From: Kribbella caucasensis
GTDB lineage: Bacteria; Actinomycetota; Actinomycetes; Propionibacteriales; Kribbellaceae
Assembly (NCBI RefSeq): GCF_004361855.1
Contig: NZ_SNWQ01000009.1
Span: 280,450 to 344,449, forward strand
Reading direction: 5' to 3'
DNA: 64,000 nucleotides
Notes under the pieces: generated by a model
Database searches by the model: none
Told to the model about the DNA's origin: nothing
What the model saw: only the letters and a program-made list of their open reading frames with translations
Shown: one piece after another, positions 24,905 through 35,000 of the stretch
How the letters are laid out: every line of letters begins with the position of its first letter
How positions within the stretch are numbered: position 1 is the first letter of the stretch
Made by a program: the position numbers and the translations under genes

Positions 24905-25887
24905 AGGTCCAGCTGGAGGTTCACCCTCTGATCGACCGGGCGGAAGCCGAGGTGCTCGTTGACCGCGATCATCGGGGCGTTCTCGGGTGCGTTCCAGGTG
25001 TGCAGGACGGACGGGCGGTCGAGTCCGGCCTGAAGCGAACGCAGGTTCGGCACCTTGACGGCCATCCCGAGCCGATTGCCGCGGTGCTCCGGCCGGACGA
25101 ATGTGTCGAACTGGTAGAGCCGCGAGGGATCCTTGGTCGCACCACCCATCTGCGTGTACGCCGCCAGCCGGCCGTCACCGTCGACCGCGACCGTGGTGTG
25201 GCAGAACCGCCCCTGCGCGATCCGGCGCGCCTCGGTCTCCCGAACCCGCTCCGGCGTCCACCGCTGCAACTCGACGTCCAGCTCACCCCGCGGAACGTCC
25301 CGGCTCATCGCCGACAACGCATCGGCCATCTCCCCGACCCATTCGTCCGGCGTATGCTCCCGCCACTGCACGATCTTGTATCCGTCGACCACCCGGTCCA
25401 ACGCGTCGATCGCGGCGTCGCCCAACGGCAACTCCAGCACCTGATGCAACTCGGTGTGCTTCCGGACGAACCCGTGCGCCTCGGCGAACGCCGTACCGGA
25501 GCTCTCACCCGACGCCGCGTCCGCGACAACCGTCGTCGTGAACCGCCGCCGCCCCTCCGCAAGCGCCCGCTCCTTCACCGCCTCCAGCAGCCGGGTCCCC
25601 ACCCCACGCCGCCGGTACTGCGGACTCACGGCGAGCTCGACGTCCACGACATCCGTGTTCTCCAGCAGCCACCAGTCCAGCCACGCCATCCCGAGCCACT
25701 CATCGCCGTCAACCAGCCCGAGCCCGTCCGACCGGGTGTCGGTGTGGTCCCCGGTGAACAACACCCGGGCCTCCTCCAACCCGAGCCCCGCCGGAAACTC
25801 CTGCTCCGCCCGCCGAACCTCGTCGCGCAGCCGGAAGAACCGTTCGAACTGCGCCGCATCCAGCCCGTCCACCCCCACGATCTCCAT
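24901..25887 (-). CDS. Tandem-GNAT N-acetyltransferase
   Basis: 328 aa with two GNAT folds. The first (residues ~1-150) has the acetyl-CoA loop motif VSPQYRRRGVGTRLLEAV; the second (~165-328) has VRPEHRGNRLGMAVKVPNLR. Such two-domain acetyltransferases, of which mycothiol synthase is the best known, usually keep only one active site. Substrate not predictable; mycothiol synthase itself is unlikely without closer similarity. ATG at 25887. Confidence 0.87.
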   Translation of the reverse strand: MEIVGVDGLDAAQFERFFRLRDEVRRAEQEFPAGLGLEEARVLFTGDHTDTRSDGLGLVDGDEWLGMAWLDWWLLENTDVVDVELAVSPQYRRRGVGTRLLEAVKERALAEGRRRFTTTVVADAASGESSGTAFAEAHGFVRKHTELHQVLELPLGDAAIDALDRVVDGYKIVQWREHTPDEWVGEMADALSAMSRDVPRGELDVELQRWTPERVRETEARRIAQGRFCHTTVAVDGDGRLAAYTQMGGATKDPSRLYQFDTFVRPEHRGNRLGMAVKVPNLRSLQAGLDRPSVLHTWNAPENAPMIAVNEHLGFRPVDQRVNLQLDL

Positions 25888-25928
25888 GCGGGAGACCCTA
25901 CCCAGACAACCCGTTCACGGCCTGGGAA

Positions 25929-26828
25929 TCAGTGGTGGGGGCGGAGCGCTCGGTTGGCGGCTGGTTCGGCGATTTGGGCGCGGAACGGGTGGGCCGGGTA
26001 GACGCCGAGGAGACGGACCTCGACGGAGAAGAAGGCCAGTTCCTCCAGCGCGAGGGCGACCTGCGGCTGGTCCGGGTGGCCCTCGATGTCGGCGTAGAAC
26101 TGGGTGGCGAAGAAGGTGCCGCCGAGTTGGTAGCTCTCCAGCTTGGTCATGTTCACGCCGTTGGTGGCGAACCCGCCGAGCGCCTTGTAGAGCGCGGCGG
26201 AGACGTTCCGGACGCGGTACACGAAGCTGGTGATGACCGGACCGGAGTCGACTGGCGGGATGTCGGCCTCGCGGGACAGGACCAGGAACCGGGTGGTGTT
26301 GTGGTGCTCGTCCTCGACGTCCGAGGCGAGCACGTCCAGGCCGTACAGCCCAGCCGCGGCGCGGGGCGACAGGGCGGCGATGGCCGGGTCGTTCAGCTCG
26401 GCGACCTCCCGGGCGGCGCCCGCGGTGTCGTCGGCGACCACGGTGGTCCAGCCGTGTTCGCGGATGACCTTGCGGCACTGGCCGATCGCGTGCACGTGGC
26501 TGCGGACGGTCCGGATCGAGTCCAGCGACGAGCCGGGCAGGCCGAGCAGCTGGAAGTGGATCGGCAGGAAGTGCTCGCCGACGATGTGCAGACCGGACTC
26601 CGGCAGCAGGTGGTGGATGTCGGCCACCCGCCCCGCGATCGAGTTGTCCACCGGGATCATGGCGAGACCGGCCGCGCCCGTGCTGACCGCCTCGAGCGCG
26701 TCCTCGAACGTCGTACAAGGCAGCTGCTCGCGGTCCGGGAACATCTCGGTGCACGCCATCGCCGAGTTGGCGCCTGGCTCACCCTGATATGCGATCGGTC
26801 CGTCCACGATCTCCCAGGGTAGACCCAC
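25929..26828 (-). CDS. pheA: Prephenate dehydratase
   Basis: 299-aa enzyme that converts prephenate to phenylpyruvate in phenylalanine biosynthesis. The PDT domain spans residues ~10-190 (IAYQGEPGANSAMACTEMFP; AGLAMIPVDNSIAGRVADIH) with the catalytic Thr in HHNTTRFLVL. The ACT regulatory domain spans ~205-290, where the classical ESRP phenylalanine-binding motif reads ESYQ (MTKLESYQLGG). That variant is probably normal for this actinobacterial subgroup rather than a defect. GTG start at 26828. Followed 18 bp upstream on the same strand by a PlsC-type gene. Confidence 0.95.
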   Translation of the reverse strand: MGLPWEIVDGPIAYQGEPGANSAMACTEMFPDREQLPCTTFEDALEAVSTGAAGLAMIPVDNSIAGRVADIHHLLPESGLHIVGEHFLPIHFQLLGLPGSSLDSIRTVRSHVHAIGQCRKVIREHGWTTVVADDTAGAAREVAELNDPAIAALSPRAAAGLYGLDVLASDVEDEHHNTTRFLVLSREADIPPVDSGPVITSFVYRVRNVSAALYKALGGFATNGVNMTKLESYQLGGTFFATQFYADIEGHPDQPQVALALEELAFFSVEVRLLGVYPAHPFRAQIAEPAANRALRPHH

Positions 26829-26846
26829 GATGTCTCACACCCCGGA

Positions 26847-27656
26847 TCAGGTGTCCGTCTTACGGACCTTCTTGGGTGCGCCGGTGGTCGCCCGGCCCTC
26901 CAGCGCCTTGGCCTTGGTGGCATACATGTCGATGTACTCCTGGCCGGACAGCTCCATGATCTTGTACATGATCTCGTCGGTGACGGCCCGCAGGATCAGC
27001 CGGTCGCCCTCCATCCCCTCGTACCGGGAGAAGTCCAGCGGCGCGCCGAACTTGATCGTGGGGGAGGCCATCGACGCGACCACCTTGCCGGGCGGCGCGA
27101 CCTTGTCGGTGCCGATCACCCCGCACGGGATCACCGGCACCTTCGCCTCCAGCGCCAGCCGGGCCACCCCGGTCCGGCCCTTGTACAGCCGGCCGTCGTG
27201 CGACCGGGTCCCCTCGGGGTAGATGCCGAACAGTTCGCCACGCTCCAGCACCTTCATCCCGGCCCGCATCGCGCCCTCGGCCGCCGACCCGCCGGACCGG
27301 TCGATCGGCACCTGGCCGGTGCCCTTGAAGAAGCCGCGCTGGAACCGGCCCTTGATCCCGGCGCCGACGAAGTAGTCCGACTTCGCCACGAACGTGATCC
27401 GGCGGCGGACCACCAGCGGCATGAAGATCCAGTCCGCGTACGACAGGTGGTTGCTGGCGATGATCGCCGGTCCCTGTGCCGGGATGTGCTCGGCGCCCTC
27501 GACCTTGGGCCGGAAGATGCGTTTGACCGGTGGGTCGATCAGCACGTTCTTCAGCAAGAAGTAAATGCCCTTGCCATCACCGTCACCGGCGTCGTCGACC
27601 GGTCTGTTCCGGTCCGGCTCTGGCCGCGGCGACTGTGCCGGTTGCGTCATCGACAT
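26847..27656 (-). CDS. 1-acylglycerol-3-phosphate acyltransferase (PlsC family)
   Basis: 269-aa membrane-associated acyltransferase of phospholipid synthesis. Motif I is NHLSYADW (H-x4-D, residue ~70), motif III is YPEGTRSHDGRLYKG (~150), and the glycine/proline motif VPVIPCGVIGT follows. The N-terminus is disordered (QPAQSPRPEPDRNRPVDDAG) and the C-terminus is lysine-rich. ATG at 27656, with a second ATG at 27650; AGGAAGG lies upstream. Same strand as pheA and only 18 bp before it. Confidence 0.9.
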   Translation of the reverse strand: MSMTQPAQSPRPEPDRNRPVDDAGDGDGKGIYFLLKNVLIDPPVKRIFRPKVEGAEHIPAQGPAIIASNHLSYADWIFMPLVVRRRITFVAKSDYFVGAGIKGRFQRGFFKGTGQVPIDRSGGSAAEGAMRAGMKVLERGELFGIYPEGTRSHDGRLYKGRTGVARLALEAKVPVIPCGVIGTDKVAPPGKVVASMASPTIKFGAPLDFSRYEGMEGDRLILRAVTDEIMYKIMELSGQEYIDMYATKAKALEGRATTGAPKKVRKTDT

Positions 27657-27813
27657 CCCTTCCTCACGTTCCCCGAGCCCTCATGATGCCGTACGACACC
27701 CGCCCGGCGCTGCAGGCCGAACCCAGGATCCGCCGCGCGGGAATCGCTGACAATTCAGGCGAAGGCTTCGTAGGCTTCTCACGGTGCGCCGTTCAGCTGG
27801 GGAGGGCCGGGTT

Positions 27814-30132
27814 GTGAAGACTGGATTCAAGGCGGGGCGGCTGACAGCGGTGCTGGGCGTCGCGGCGGCGGTCCTCGTCGGCCTCCCGATTGCTGCCGGC
27901 GCAACGACCGCGGCCGGTCCGCCGGCGACAGCCTCCGGTACGACGGCCGACGGGCCTGCCGTGGTCCCGATCCAGGTGACCGGGCCTGCGACGTCTCGCT
28001 TCAACCTGGTCGTGATGGGCGACGGCTACACCGCGGCCGAGCTGCCGAAGTTCCGCGCCCAGGTCGACAAACACCTGAACGTTCTGTGGAGCATCGAGCC
28101 GTTCAAGTCGTACCGCAACTACCTCAACGTCTACGCGGTCGAGATCCCGTCCCCCGAGAGCGGCGTCGACTGCGACCCCGACCTCACCTCGCCGAAGGTG
28201 GACACCCCGCTGCAGATGGGTTTCTGGGGCGGCTGCAACCCGAACAGCGTGCAACGGCTGCTGACCGTCAGCTCGACCGCCGCCGCGCAGTACGCCGATC
28301 TGGTCCCCGGCACCACCTCCGCCAACCGCCAGATCCTTGCTATCGGCAACAGCGACACGTACGGCGGCGCGGGCGGCACCTACGCGACCGCGTCCGGCGG
28401 CAACGCGTTGTCCGCGCTGATCACCCCGCACGAACTCGGTCACTCGCTCGGCGGACTGGAAGACGAGTACGACTACTACGCCCGCGGCGACCGGGGTGCG
28501 CCGTACGCCGGGCCCGAGCCGACCTCGATCCACCACACCCTGCTGACCGAGCAACAACTGCTCGACCAGCAGCTGAAGTGGTGGCGCTGGCTCGGCGAGG
28601 AGAGCGAGTCGGGCGGCAGGATCGGCCGCTATGAGGGCGGGATGTACGCCGGGTCCGCGATCTGGCGGCCGAGCCGGCATTCGATGATGAAGACGCTCGG
28701 GTACTACTTCGACCAGATCTCCCGGGAGCGGATGACCCAGCGGATCTCGTCCCGAGCGTCGCTGTTCCAGGGCAGTACGCCGGTGGGCCAGGTCGCGGGC
28801 GATCAGGTCGTCTGGCTGCAAACGCTGCACCCGGCCGACCACGAACTCGACGTCACCTGGACCCTCGACGGCGAACCGCTGCCCGCCGGCAACGCCCGCG
28901 CGATCGACCTCGGCAAGCTGACCCTGACGCCGGGAACGCACATCCTGACGGCCAAGATCGTCGACCCGACCGAGTTCGTCCGCGATCCCGCGGTCCGGGC
29001 CTCGGCCGCGCTCACCGCGACCCGCAGCTGGACCATCGACAGCACGCTCACCGCCCGGGCGTCGGACCAGCCCGCGACCTTCACCACGTCCACTGCGACG
29101 GACCAACCGGTCAACGCCGACGAGGTCGTGTACGTCGAGACCACCCAGTCCGACTCCGCCCAGCCGGCCGTCAGCTGGCAACTCGACGGTCGCCCGGCCG
29201 TGAACCCGGGTAACGACCGCGACTTCGACCTGGAGCCGCTTCGTTTGACCGGGCGCCACACGTTGACCGCGACCGTCGACGGTGACACCCGCAGCTGGGC
29301 CGTGGACGGCGTCGAGCCCGTGGTCGGTTCGACCCTGTCCAAGCCGTTGTTGACGGTGACGAAACCCAGCGGACCGGAGTACATCTTCAACGACGCCTTC
29401 ACGATGAAGCTCACCGCGACCGACGACACCGATGGGTACGTCGTACCGGAGTTCCGGGTGAACGGCGACGGTTGGTACAACTACTACGGCTGGCCGACGG
29501 ACGCGGACGCGCCGTTCCGCTTCACCGCCGAGGGGACCGAGATCGACCAGCTCGTGTACGGCAAACTCGGTGTGCCGCGAGTGGTGCCGTGGGACGACGT
29601 GCCGTCCGGATACGGCCGCCACACAGTCGAATACCGCGCGATCGATGCCCCCGGCAACATCGGTACGCCGGGCCGGTTCGCGGTCACGTTGTTGCGCCCG
29701 GCCCCGACTTGTACGACCACGATCACGGGCGTCCTTGATGGTCCGCTGGTGGTGCGTTCAGGGGTCACGTGTCTGCAGGGTGCGACGGTTCGCGGTCCGG
29801 TTACGGTGAGCGCTGGGGCGTCCCTGGTTGCCACAGATAGCCGGATCGTTGGGCCGGTCAGTGGTTCGAGGGCGGCGCAGGTCCACCTGCTCCGCAGTAC
29901 GGTCAACGGGCCGGTCTCGATCGACGGGATCACCGGGGCGGCGGTCCTGGTCGGGTCGACGGTGACCGGTCCGGTTTCGGTGGTCGGCGCGCGGACGGCG
30001 GAGCCCGTCGTACTGGCCGGCAACACCATCGGCGGGCCGCTTGCTTGCTCGGCGAACTCGGCGACGCCGACCAACCTGCAGGCGCCGAACCAGGTCTCCG
30101 GGCCGCGATCCGGCCAATGCGCGAAGTTGTGA
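27814..30132 (+). CDS. M64-family (IgA peptidase-like) secreted metallopeptidase
   Basis: 772 aa. Sec signal peptide from GTG 27814 (basic start, then LTAVLGVAAAVLVGLPIAAG). The M64 domain (~55-320) opens with FNLVVMGDGYTAAELPKFRA and has the zinc motif HELGHSLGGLEDEYD (HELGH 206-210). C-terminal parts (~320-640) are beta-sandwich-like modules with DVTWTLDG/VSWQLDG patterns. The last ~110 residues contain repeated GPV(T/S) strands (TVRGPVTVSAGASLVATDSR), suggesting a small beta-helix. GGAGG lies 8 bases before the GTG. Probably an extracellular protease; IgA specificity should not be assumed in a soil-type organism. Confidence 0.87.
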   Translation: MKTGFKAGRLTAVLGVAAAVLVGLPIAAGATTAAGPPATASGTTADGPAVVPIQVTGPATSRFNLVVMGDGYTAAELPKFRAQVDKHLNVLWSIEPFKSYRNYLNVYAVEIPSPESGVDCDPDLTSPKVDTPLQMGFWGGCNPNSVQRLLTVSSTAAAQYADLVPGTTSANRQILAIGNSDTYGGAGGTYATASGGNALSALITPHELGHSLGGLEDEYDYYARGDRGAPYAGPEPTSIHHTLLTEQQLLDQQLKWWRWLGEESESGGRIGRYEGGMYAGSAIWRPSRHSMMKTLGYYFDQISRERMTQRISSRASLFQGSTPVGQVAGDQVVWLQTLHPADHELDVTWTLDGEPLPAGNARAIDLGKLTLTPGTHILTAKIVDPTEFVRDPAVRASAALTATRSWTIDSTLTARASDQPATFTTSTATDQPVNADEVVYVETTQSDSAQPAVSWQLDGRPAVNPGNDRDFDLEPLRLTGRHTLTATVDGDTRSWAVDGVEPVVGSTLSKPLLTVTKPSGPEYIFNDAFTMKLTATDDTDGYVVPEFRVNGDGWYNYYGWPTDADAPFRFTAEGTEIDQLVYGKLGVPRVVPWDDVPSGYGRHTVEYRAIDAPGNIGTPGRFAVTLLRPAPTCTTTITGVLDGPLVVRSGVTCLQGATVRGPVTVSAGASLVATDSRIVGPVSGSRAAQVHLLRSTVNGPVSIDGITGAAVLVGSTVTGPVSVVGARTAEPVVLAGNTIGGPLACSANSATPTNLQAPNQVSGPRSGQCAKL

Positions 30133-30181
30133 CAGGTTTTTGTCAGCGGGGTCCGATAGTTTGCCGTCAAGGAGGGTGGCG

Positions 30182-30676
30182 ATGAACGGACTGCGGGTGG
30201 CCTCATTGCTGGCGGCCACGATCACGACCGGGATGATGGCCGGCGTGTTCGGGATCTACGCGAACGCGATCATGCCCGGGCTGGCGAAGACCGACGACAA
30301 GACGTTCGTGGGGTCGTTCCAGGCGATGGACCGGGCCATCGTGAACCCGGTGTTCCTGATGCTCGGGTTCCTCGGCGCGCTGGTGTTCACCCTGCTCGCC
30401 GGGTTGCTGCAGCTGGGGGAGAAGGCGCTGCCGTGGATCGCGGTCGCGTTCGTGCTCTACCTGGGCTCCGTGATCATCACGTTCGCGGTGAACCTGCCAC
30501 TGAACGACGCGATCAAGGCGGCGGGCGATCCGAACTCGATCGACGTCGCCGCGGTCCGCGAAGCCTTCAACGAGACCCGCTGGCGAACCTTCAACCTGGC
30601 CCGAGTCGCGCTCAACACGATCGCCTTCGGCCTCCTCACCTGGGCCCTCTACCTGACCGGCAAGTCAGCCGCCTGA
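30182..30676 (+). CDS. DUF1772-family integral membrane protein
   Basis: 164 aa with four transmembrane helices (LLAATITTGMMAGVFGIYA; PVFLMLGFLGALVFTLLAGL; ALPWIAVAFVLYLGSVIITF; ARVALNTIAFGLLTWALYLT). The pattern TGMMAGVFGIYANAIMPGL and the loop EAFNETRWRTFNLAR are typical of DUF1772 (anthrone-oxygenase-like) proteins; function unknown. ATG at 30182 behind AAGGAGGG. Confidence 0.87.
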   Translation: MNGLRVASLLAATITTGMMAGVFGIYANAIMPGLAKTDDKTFVGSFQAMDRAIVNPVFLMLGFLGALVFTLLAGLLQLGEKALPWIAVAFVLYLGSVIITFAVNLPLNDAIKAAGDPNSIDVAAVREAFNETRWRTFNLARVALNTIAFGLLTWALYLTGKSAA

Positions 30677-30718
30677 CCGTGCCGGGCCGGGCGGCCAGTT
30701 GGGGCCGAGGACTACCGG

Positions 30719-30937
30719 ATGCTGCTGACGGTGATCGCCGGCATCTCCCTCGGCGTCGCCACGACCACCCTGCCGGTCCTGATCGAGGGCCCGTACGGCA
30801 GCTGGGTGTACGCCGCGCCCGGCTGGCTCCTCTTCGTCTTCGCCCTGCTTGTCTTCGCCGCGATCGTGGTCGCGAACGTCCAGCAGGAGCGCTCGCGCAA
30901 CGAGCTGGCCACCTACGGCGTACTCCCGACCCTCTAG
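30719..30937 (+). CDS. Small two-helix membrane protein
   Basis: 72 aa, unrecognised. Two hydrophobic segments (LLTVIAGISLGVATTTLPVL; WLLFVFALLVFAAIVVANV) and a short charged C-terminus. The ATG at 30719 has GAGGA a suitable distance upstream, and the gene follows the DUF1772 gene by 42 bp on the same strand, so they may be co-transcribed. The hydrophobic pattern argues that it is real. Confidence 0.65.
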   Translation: MLLTVIAGISLGVATTTLPVLIEGPYGSWVYAAPGWLLFVFALLVFAAIVVANVQQERSRNELATYGVLPTL

Positions 30938-31045
30938 CTCTCCGATAACCGGACAGCCGGAGGCTGAGGTGACGGTGCCGGTGGCGAGGTGGGGTTGGGG
31001 GAGTGGGGCGGACGAATTGGGGGCGGGGGCGGCTGGGCTGCCAGA

Positions 31046-31882
31046 ATGGCGTTCGTGGCACCAGTTCAAGCTCCGCCGTCCCAGCAATTGCCGGCTGTGC
31101 AGAAGTTGCGCGTCCGGTTCGCCAAGCGGGGCCGGCTGCGGTTCACCTCGCACCGGGACTTCCAGCGCGCGTTCGAGCGGGCGGTCCGGCGGGCGGAGCT
31201 GCCGGTGGCGTTCTCGCACGGGTTCAGCCCGCACCCGAAGATCTCGTACGCCGGGGCCGCGCCGACCGGGGCCGCCTCGGAAGCGGAGTACTTGGAGATC
31301 TCGCTCACACACGAGCGCGCCCCCGAGCAGGTCCGGGCGGCCCTCGACGAGGCGCTGCCGCCGGGGCTCGACATCCTCGAGGTGGTGACCGCGGCCGGCG
31401 GCTCGCTGGCCGAGCGGCTGGAGGCCAGCGAGTGGCTGATCTCGTTACCAGGTGTCGATCCGGTCACCGCCCAGCCGGCCGTCGAGGCGTTCCTGGCCCG
31501 GGACGAAATTCTGGTCGAGCGCATGACCAAACGGGGACTTCGCTCGTTCGATTGTCGGGACGCCGTTCTCCGACTCGCGGTCGGCAGTGAACCGGCGCCG
31601 GTTGCGTCATGTGCGATACTGCAAGTGGTGTTACGGCACGGAACCCCGGCCGTGAGACCCGACGACGTTCTCGCCGGCATGCTGGAGGTAGCGGCGCTCC
31701 CGGTGTCGGGCCCGGCTCTCTTGACCAGGCTCGCCCAGGGCCCGCTCATCGCGGCCACCGGCACAGTGGACGATCCGCTCGCTCGTGACCGCGACGCCAC
31801 CCAGGCGACCGCGACCGGCCAGGTGGACAGCCACCAGACGCATTCCGCGGAGGGCGACGCCGCCGCTCCGACTACGCCCTGA
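31046..31882 (+). CDS. TIGR03936-family (DUF2344) radical-SAM-associated protein
   Basis: 278 aa. The N-terminal ~200 residues match DUF2344: KLRVRFAKRGRLRFTSHRDF, followed by FSHGFSPHPKISYAGAAPTG. The last 80 residues are low-complexity. It is the usual partner of the TIGR03960 protein and is found directly upstream of rne in actinobacteria, as here. ATG at 31046; an in-frame upstream start at 30989 would add a glycine-rich stretch and is less likely. Function not established. Confidence 0.9.
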   Translation: MAFVAPVQAPPSQQLPAVQKLRVRFAKRGRLRFTSHRDFQRAFERAVRRAELPVAFSHGFSPHPKISYAGAAPTGAASEAEYLEISLTHERAPEQVRAALDEALPPGLDILEVVTAAGGSLAERLEASEWLISLPGVDPVTAQPAVEAFLARDEILVERMTKRGLRSFDCRDAVLRLAVGSEPAPVASCAILQVVLRHGTPAVRPDDVLAGMLEVAALPVSGPALLTRLAQGPLIAATGTVDDPLARDRDATQATATGQVDSHQTHSAEGDAAAPTTP

Positions 31883-32025
31883 AGCGTGGAGGAGCGGACC
31901 CCGGAAAGGCTTCCGCCGCACCGGCACCACGCCGGAAGTGGCGAGACCGTGACCGCTTTCTGGCTGCGCCGGACCCGTGACAGGGGTCGCAGGATGCGCC
32001 GGAAGGCCTGAGGAGACCGCACCAT

Positions 32026-35000
32026 ATGCTCGAAAACGAGCCGAACGAACACACCGAGGCAGCCGACAGCGCTGCCGCCACAAGCCAGCAGCCCACCACC
32101 ACGGGCGCTGCCAAGAAGACGACCCGCAAGCGCGCCACCAAGAAGGCCGCCGCCGTGGACCCCGCGGCCGTGGATGCCGCCGCCGCGCCGGCCCAGGCGG
32201 TGAGCACCCAGTCGGACGCCGAGAGCGCCGACCCCGCGCCGGCGAAGAAGACCGCCAAGCGAACCACGAAAAAGGCGGCCGCGAAGGCCCCGGCGAAGAC
32301 GGCCACCGCGAAGAAGACCACCGTCAAGCGCACCACGAAGAAGTCCGCCTCCGCCCAGGACACCCTGCCGGAGGCTGACAGGGCGGACGGTTCGGCCGAT
32401 CTGGCCGCTGGTGAGAGCCTGGCCGACGCCGGTCCGGTCGTCGAGGCGGCCGATTCCGCGCCCGCCCAGACCGCGACGAGCCAGACCGCGAAGAAGACTA
32501 CCCGCCGGCGTACCTCGAAGAAGGCCGCCGCCCCCCAGCCTGACCTGCTCTCCGCCGACACCCCGGTCACCGACGGCCCGCCAGCCGACGCGCTCGCGGA
32601 AGACGAGGACCTCCCGGCGGACGAGCTCGCCGAAACCCAGCTGACCGAGAAGGCCGCCGCCCAGGTCGAGGCGGCCGGTGAGGAGCCGGCCCCGAGCGGA
32701 CGGCGTACGAGGCGCCGCGCGCCCGCGGCAGCCGCAGTACTGTTCCAGGCTCCGCAGGTCCCGGCGCAGGCTCCGGCGCAGGCCGCAGCCACTAGCCCGG
32801 TCGAAGCGACCGCCGAAGCGGCGGACGAGCAGCCGGCCACCACCACGAGCAGCCGCCGCCGTCGCAGCCGCCGGTCCCGGGACGCCGAGGAGATCGCCGA
32901 CCGCACCGACCAGGCCCAGCCGGCCGAGACCACCCACGCCAAGGCCGCCCACGCCAAGGCCGCCGACACCAAGGCAGCCGACACCAGGGCTGCTGACGCC
33001 AAGGTTGCCGACGACAAGGCCGACGCCACCGAGGCCGACGTCGAGCTCGACGCCGAGGGCGAGGGCGAGGAGACCGGCGACGGCAGCCGTCGCCGTCGTC
33101 GCCGCCGGGGCGGCCGTCGCCGTCGCAAGACCGGTGACGTGGACGGCGCGGACGAGACCGCCGAGGACGAGGCCGACGCCGACAGCGCCGGGCAGGACAA
33201 CGCCGCCGAGGACCAGGACGACGCCGAGGACGCCGAGTCCGAGGACGAGGGCGCCGAAGGTGAGGGCTCGAGCAGTACGTCGCGCCGCCGTCGCCGTCGT
33301 CGTCGCCGCCGGGGCGAGGCCGACGCGGGTGCGCCGGACGACCCGGACGAGACCGTCGTCCGCGTCCGCGAGCCGCGTAGCAAGGCCACCACGAACGAGA
33401 TCACCGCAGTCGAGGGCTCGACCCGGCTGGAGGCGAAGAAGCAGCGCCGCCGCGAGGGCCGCGCCGCCGGCCGCCGCCGCGCGCCGATCGTCACCGAGGC
33501 CGAGTTCCTGGCCCGGCGCGAGTCGGTCGAGCGGACCATGGTGATCCGGTCCCGCGAGGACCTGACCCAGATCGCCGTCTCCGAGGACAACGTCCTGGTC
33601 GAGCACTACGTCGCCCAGGCCGAGCAGACCTCGCTGATCGGCAACGTGTACCTCGGCCGGGTGCAGAACGTGCTGCCCAGCATGGAGGCCGCGTTCATCG
33701 ACATCGGCAAAGGCCGCAACGCCGTCCTGTACGCCGGTGAGGTGGACTGGAACACGCTCGGCGCCGGCAACGGCCCGCGCAAGATCGAGTCGGTGCTGAA
33801 GTCCGGCCAGTCGGTGCTGGTCCAGGTGACCAAGGACCCGATCGGCCACAAGGGCGCCCGGCTCACCAACCAGGTCAGCCTGCCCGGCCGGTACGTCGTG
33901 TACGTGCCGCGCGGGGGCAACGGTGGGATCAGCCGCAAGCTGCCGGACACCGAGCGGAACCGGCTGAAGACCATCCTCAAGGACATCGTCCCCGACGAGG
34001 CCGGCGTGATCGTCCGGACCGCGGCCGAGGGCGCCTCCGAGGAAGAGCTGACCATGGACGTCAGCCGGCTGCAGAAGTACTGGGACGACATCGAGAAGAA
34101 GTCGAAGAACGGCCAGTCCCCGCAGCTGCTGTACGGCGAGCCCGATCTGCTGATCCGGGTGGTCCGCGACCTGTTCACCGAGGACTTCGCCAAGCTGGTG
34201 ATCTCCGGTGACGACGCCTACGACAAGGTCCGCGAGTACGTCGAGGGCGTGGCTCCGCACCTGGCCGACCGGGTGGAGAACTGGTCTGGTGGCAGCGACG
34301 TGTTCGCCAGCTACCGGATCGACGAGCAGATCAAGAAGGCGCTGGACCGCAAGGTCTGGCTGCCGTCGGGCGGCTCGCTGGTGATCGACCGGACCGAGGC
34401 GATGACGGTGGTCGACGTGAACACCGGCAAGTTCACCGGCTCCGGCGGCAACCTCGAGGAGACCGTCACCAAGAACAACCTGGAGGCGGCCGAGGAGATC
34501 GTCCGGCAGCTCCGGCTCCGCGACATCGGCGGCATCATCGTGATCGACTTCATCGACATGGTGCTGGAGTCGAACCGGGACCTGGTACTGCGCCGGCTGG
34601 TCGAGTGCCTCGGCCGGGACCGGACCAAGCACCAGGTCGCCGAGGTGACGTCGCTGGGCCTGATCCAGATGACCCGCAAGCGGATCGGTACCGGGCTGCT
34701 CGAGGCGTTCAGCGAGAACTGCGACCACTGTGGTGGCCGCGGTCTGATCCTGCACGACGAGCCGAAGGAGTCCCGCCGCCGCGGTGGCGACGGGCGCGGT
34801 GGTCAGCCGGAGCAGAAGCCCGCCGCCGAAGGGGAGGCGCGGAAGAGCTCCAGTTCCCGCCGCAACCGGGGCAAGGGCCGCGGCCGCGACGACGAGCAGG
34901 CCGAGACCCCGGAGCCCGCCAACAACGCCGACGCCGCCCAGCGCCTCGCCCAGATCGCCGCCGCCTCGGCGCTGGCGAACGGCACGGGGGAGAGCCACGA

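Noticed and set aside
26100..26180. Loss of phenylalanine feedback in PheA because ESRP reads ESYQ
   Set aside because: I believe this variant is usual in related actinobacterial enzymes, so it is not evidence of a defect.
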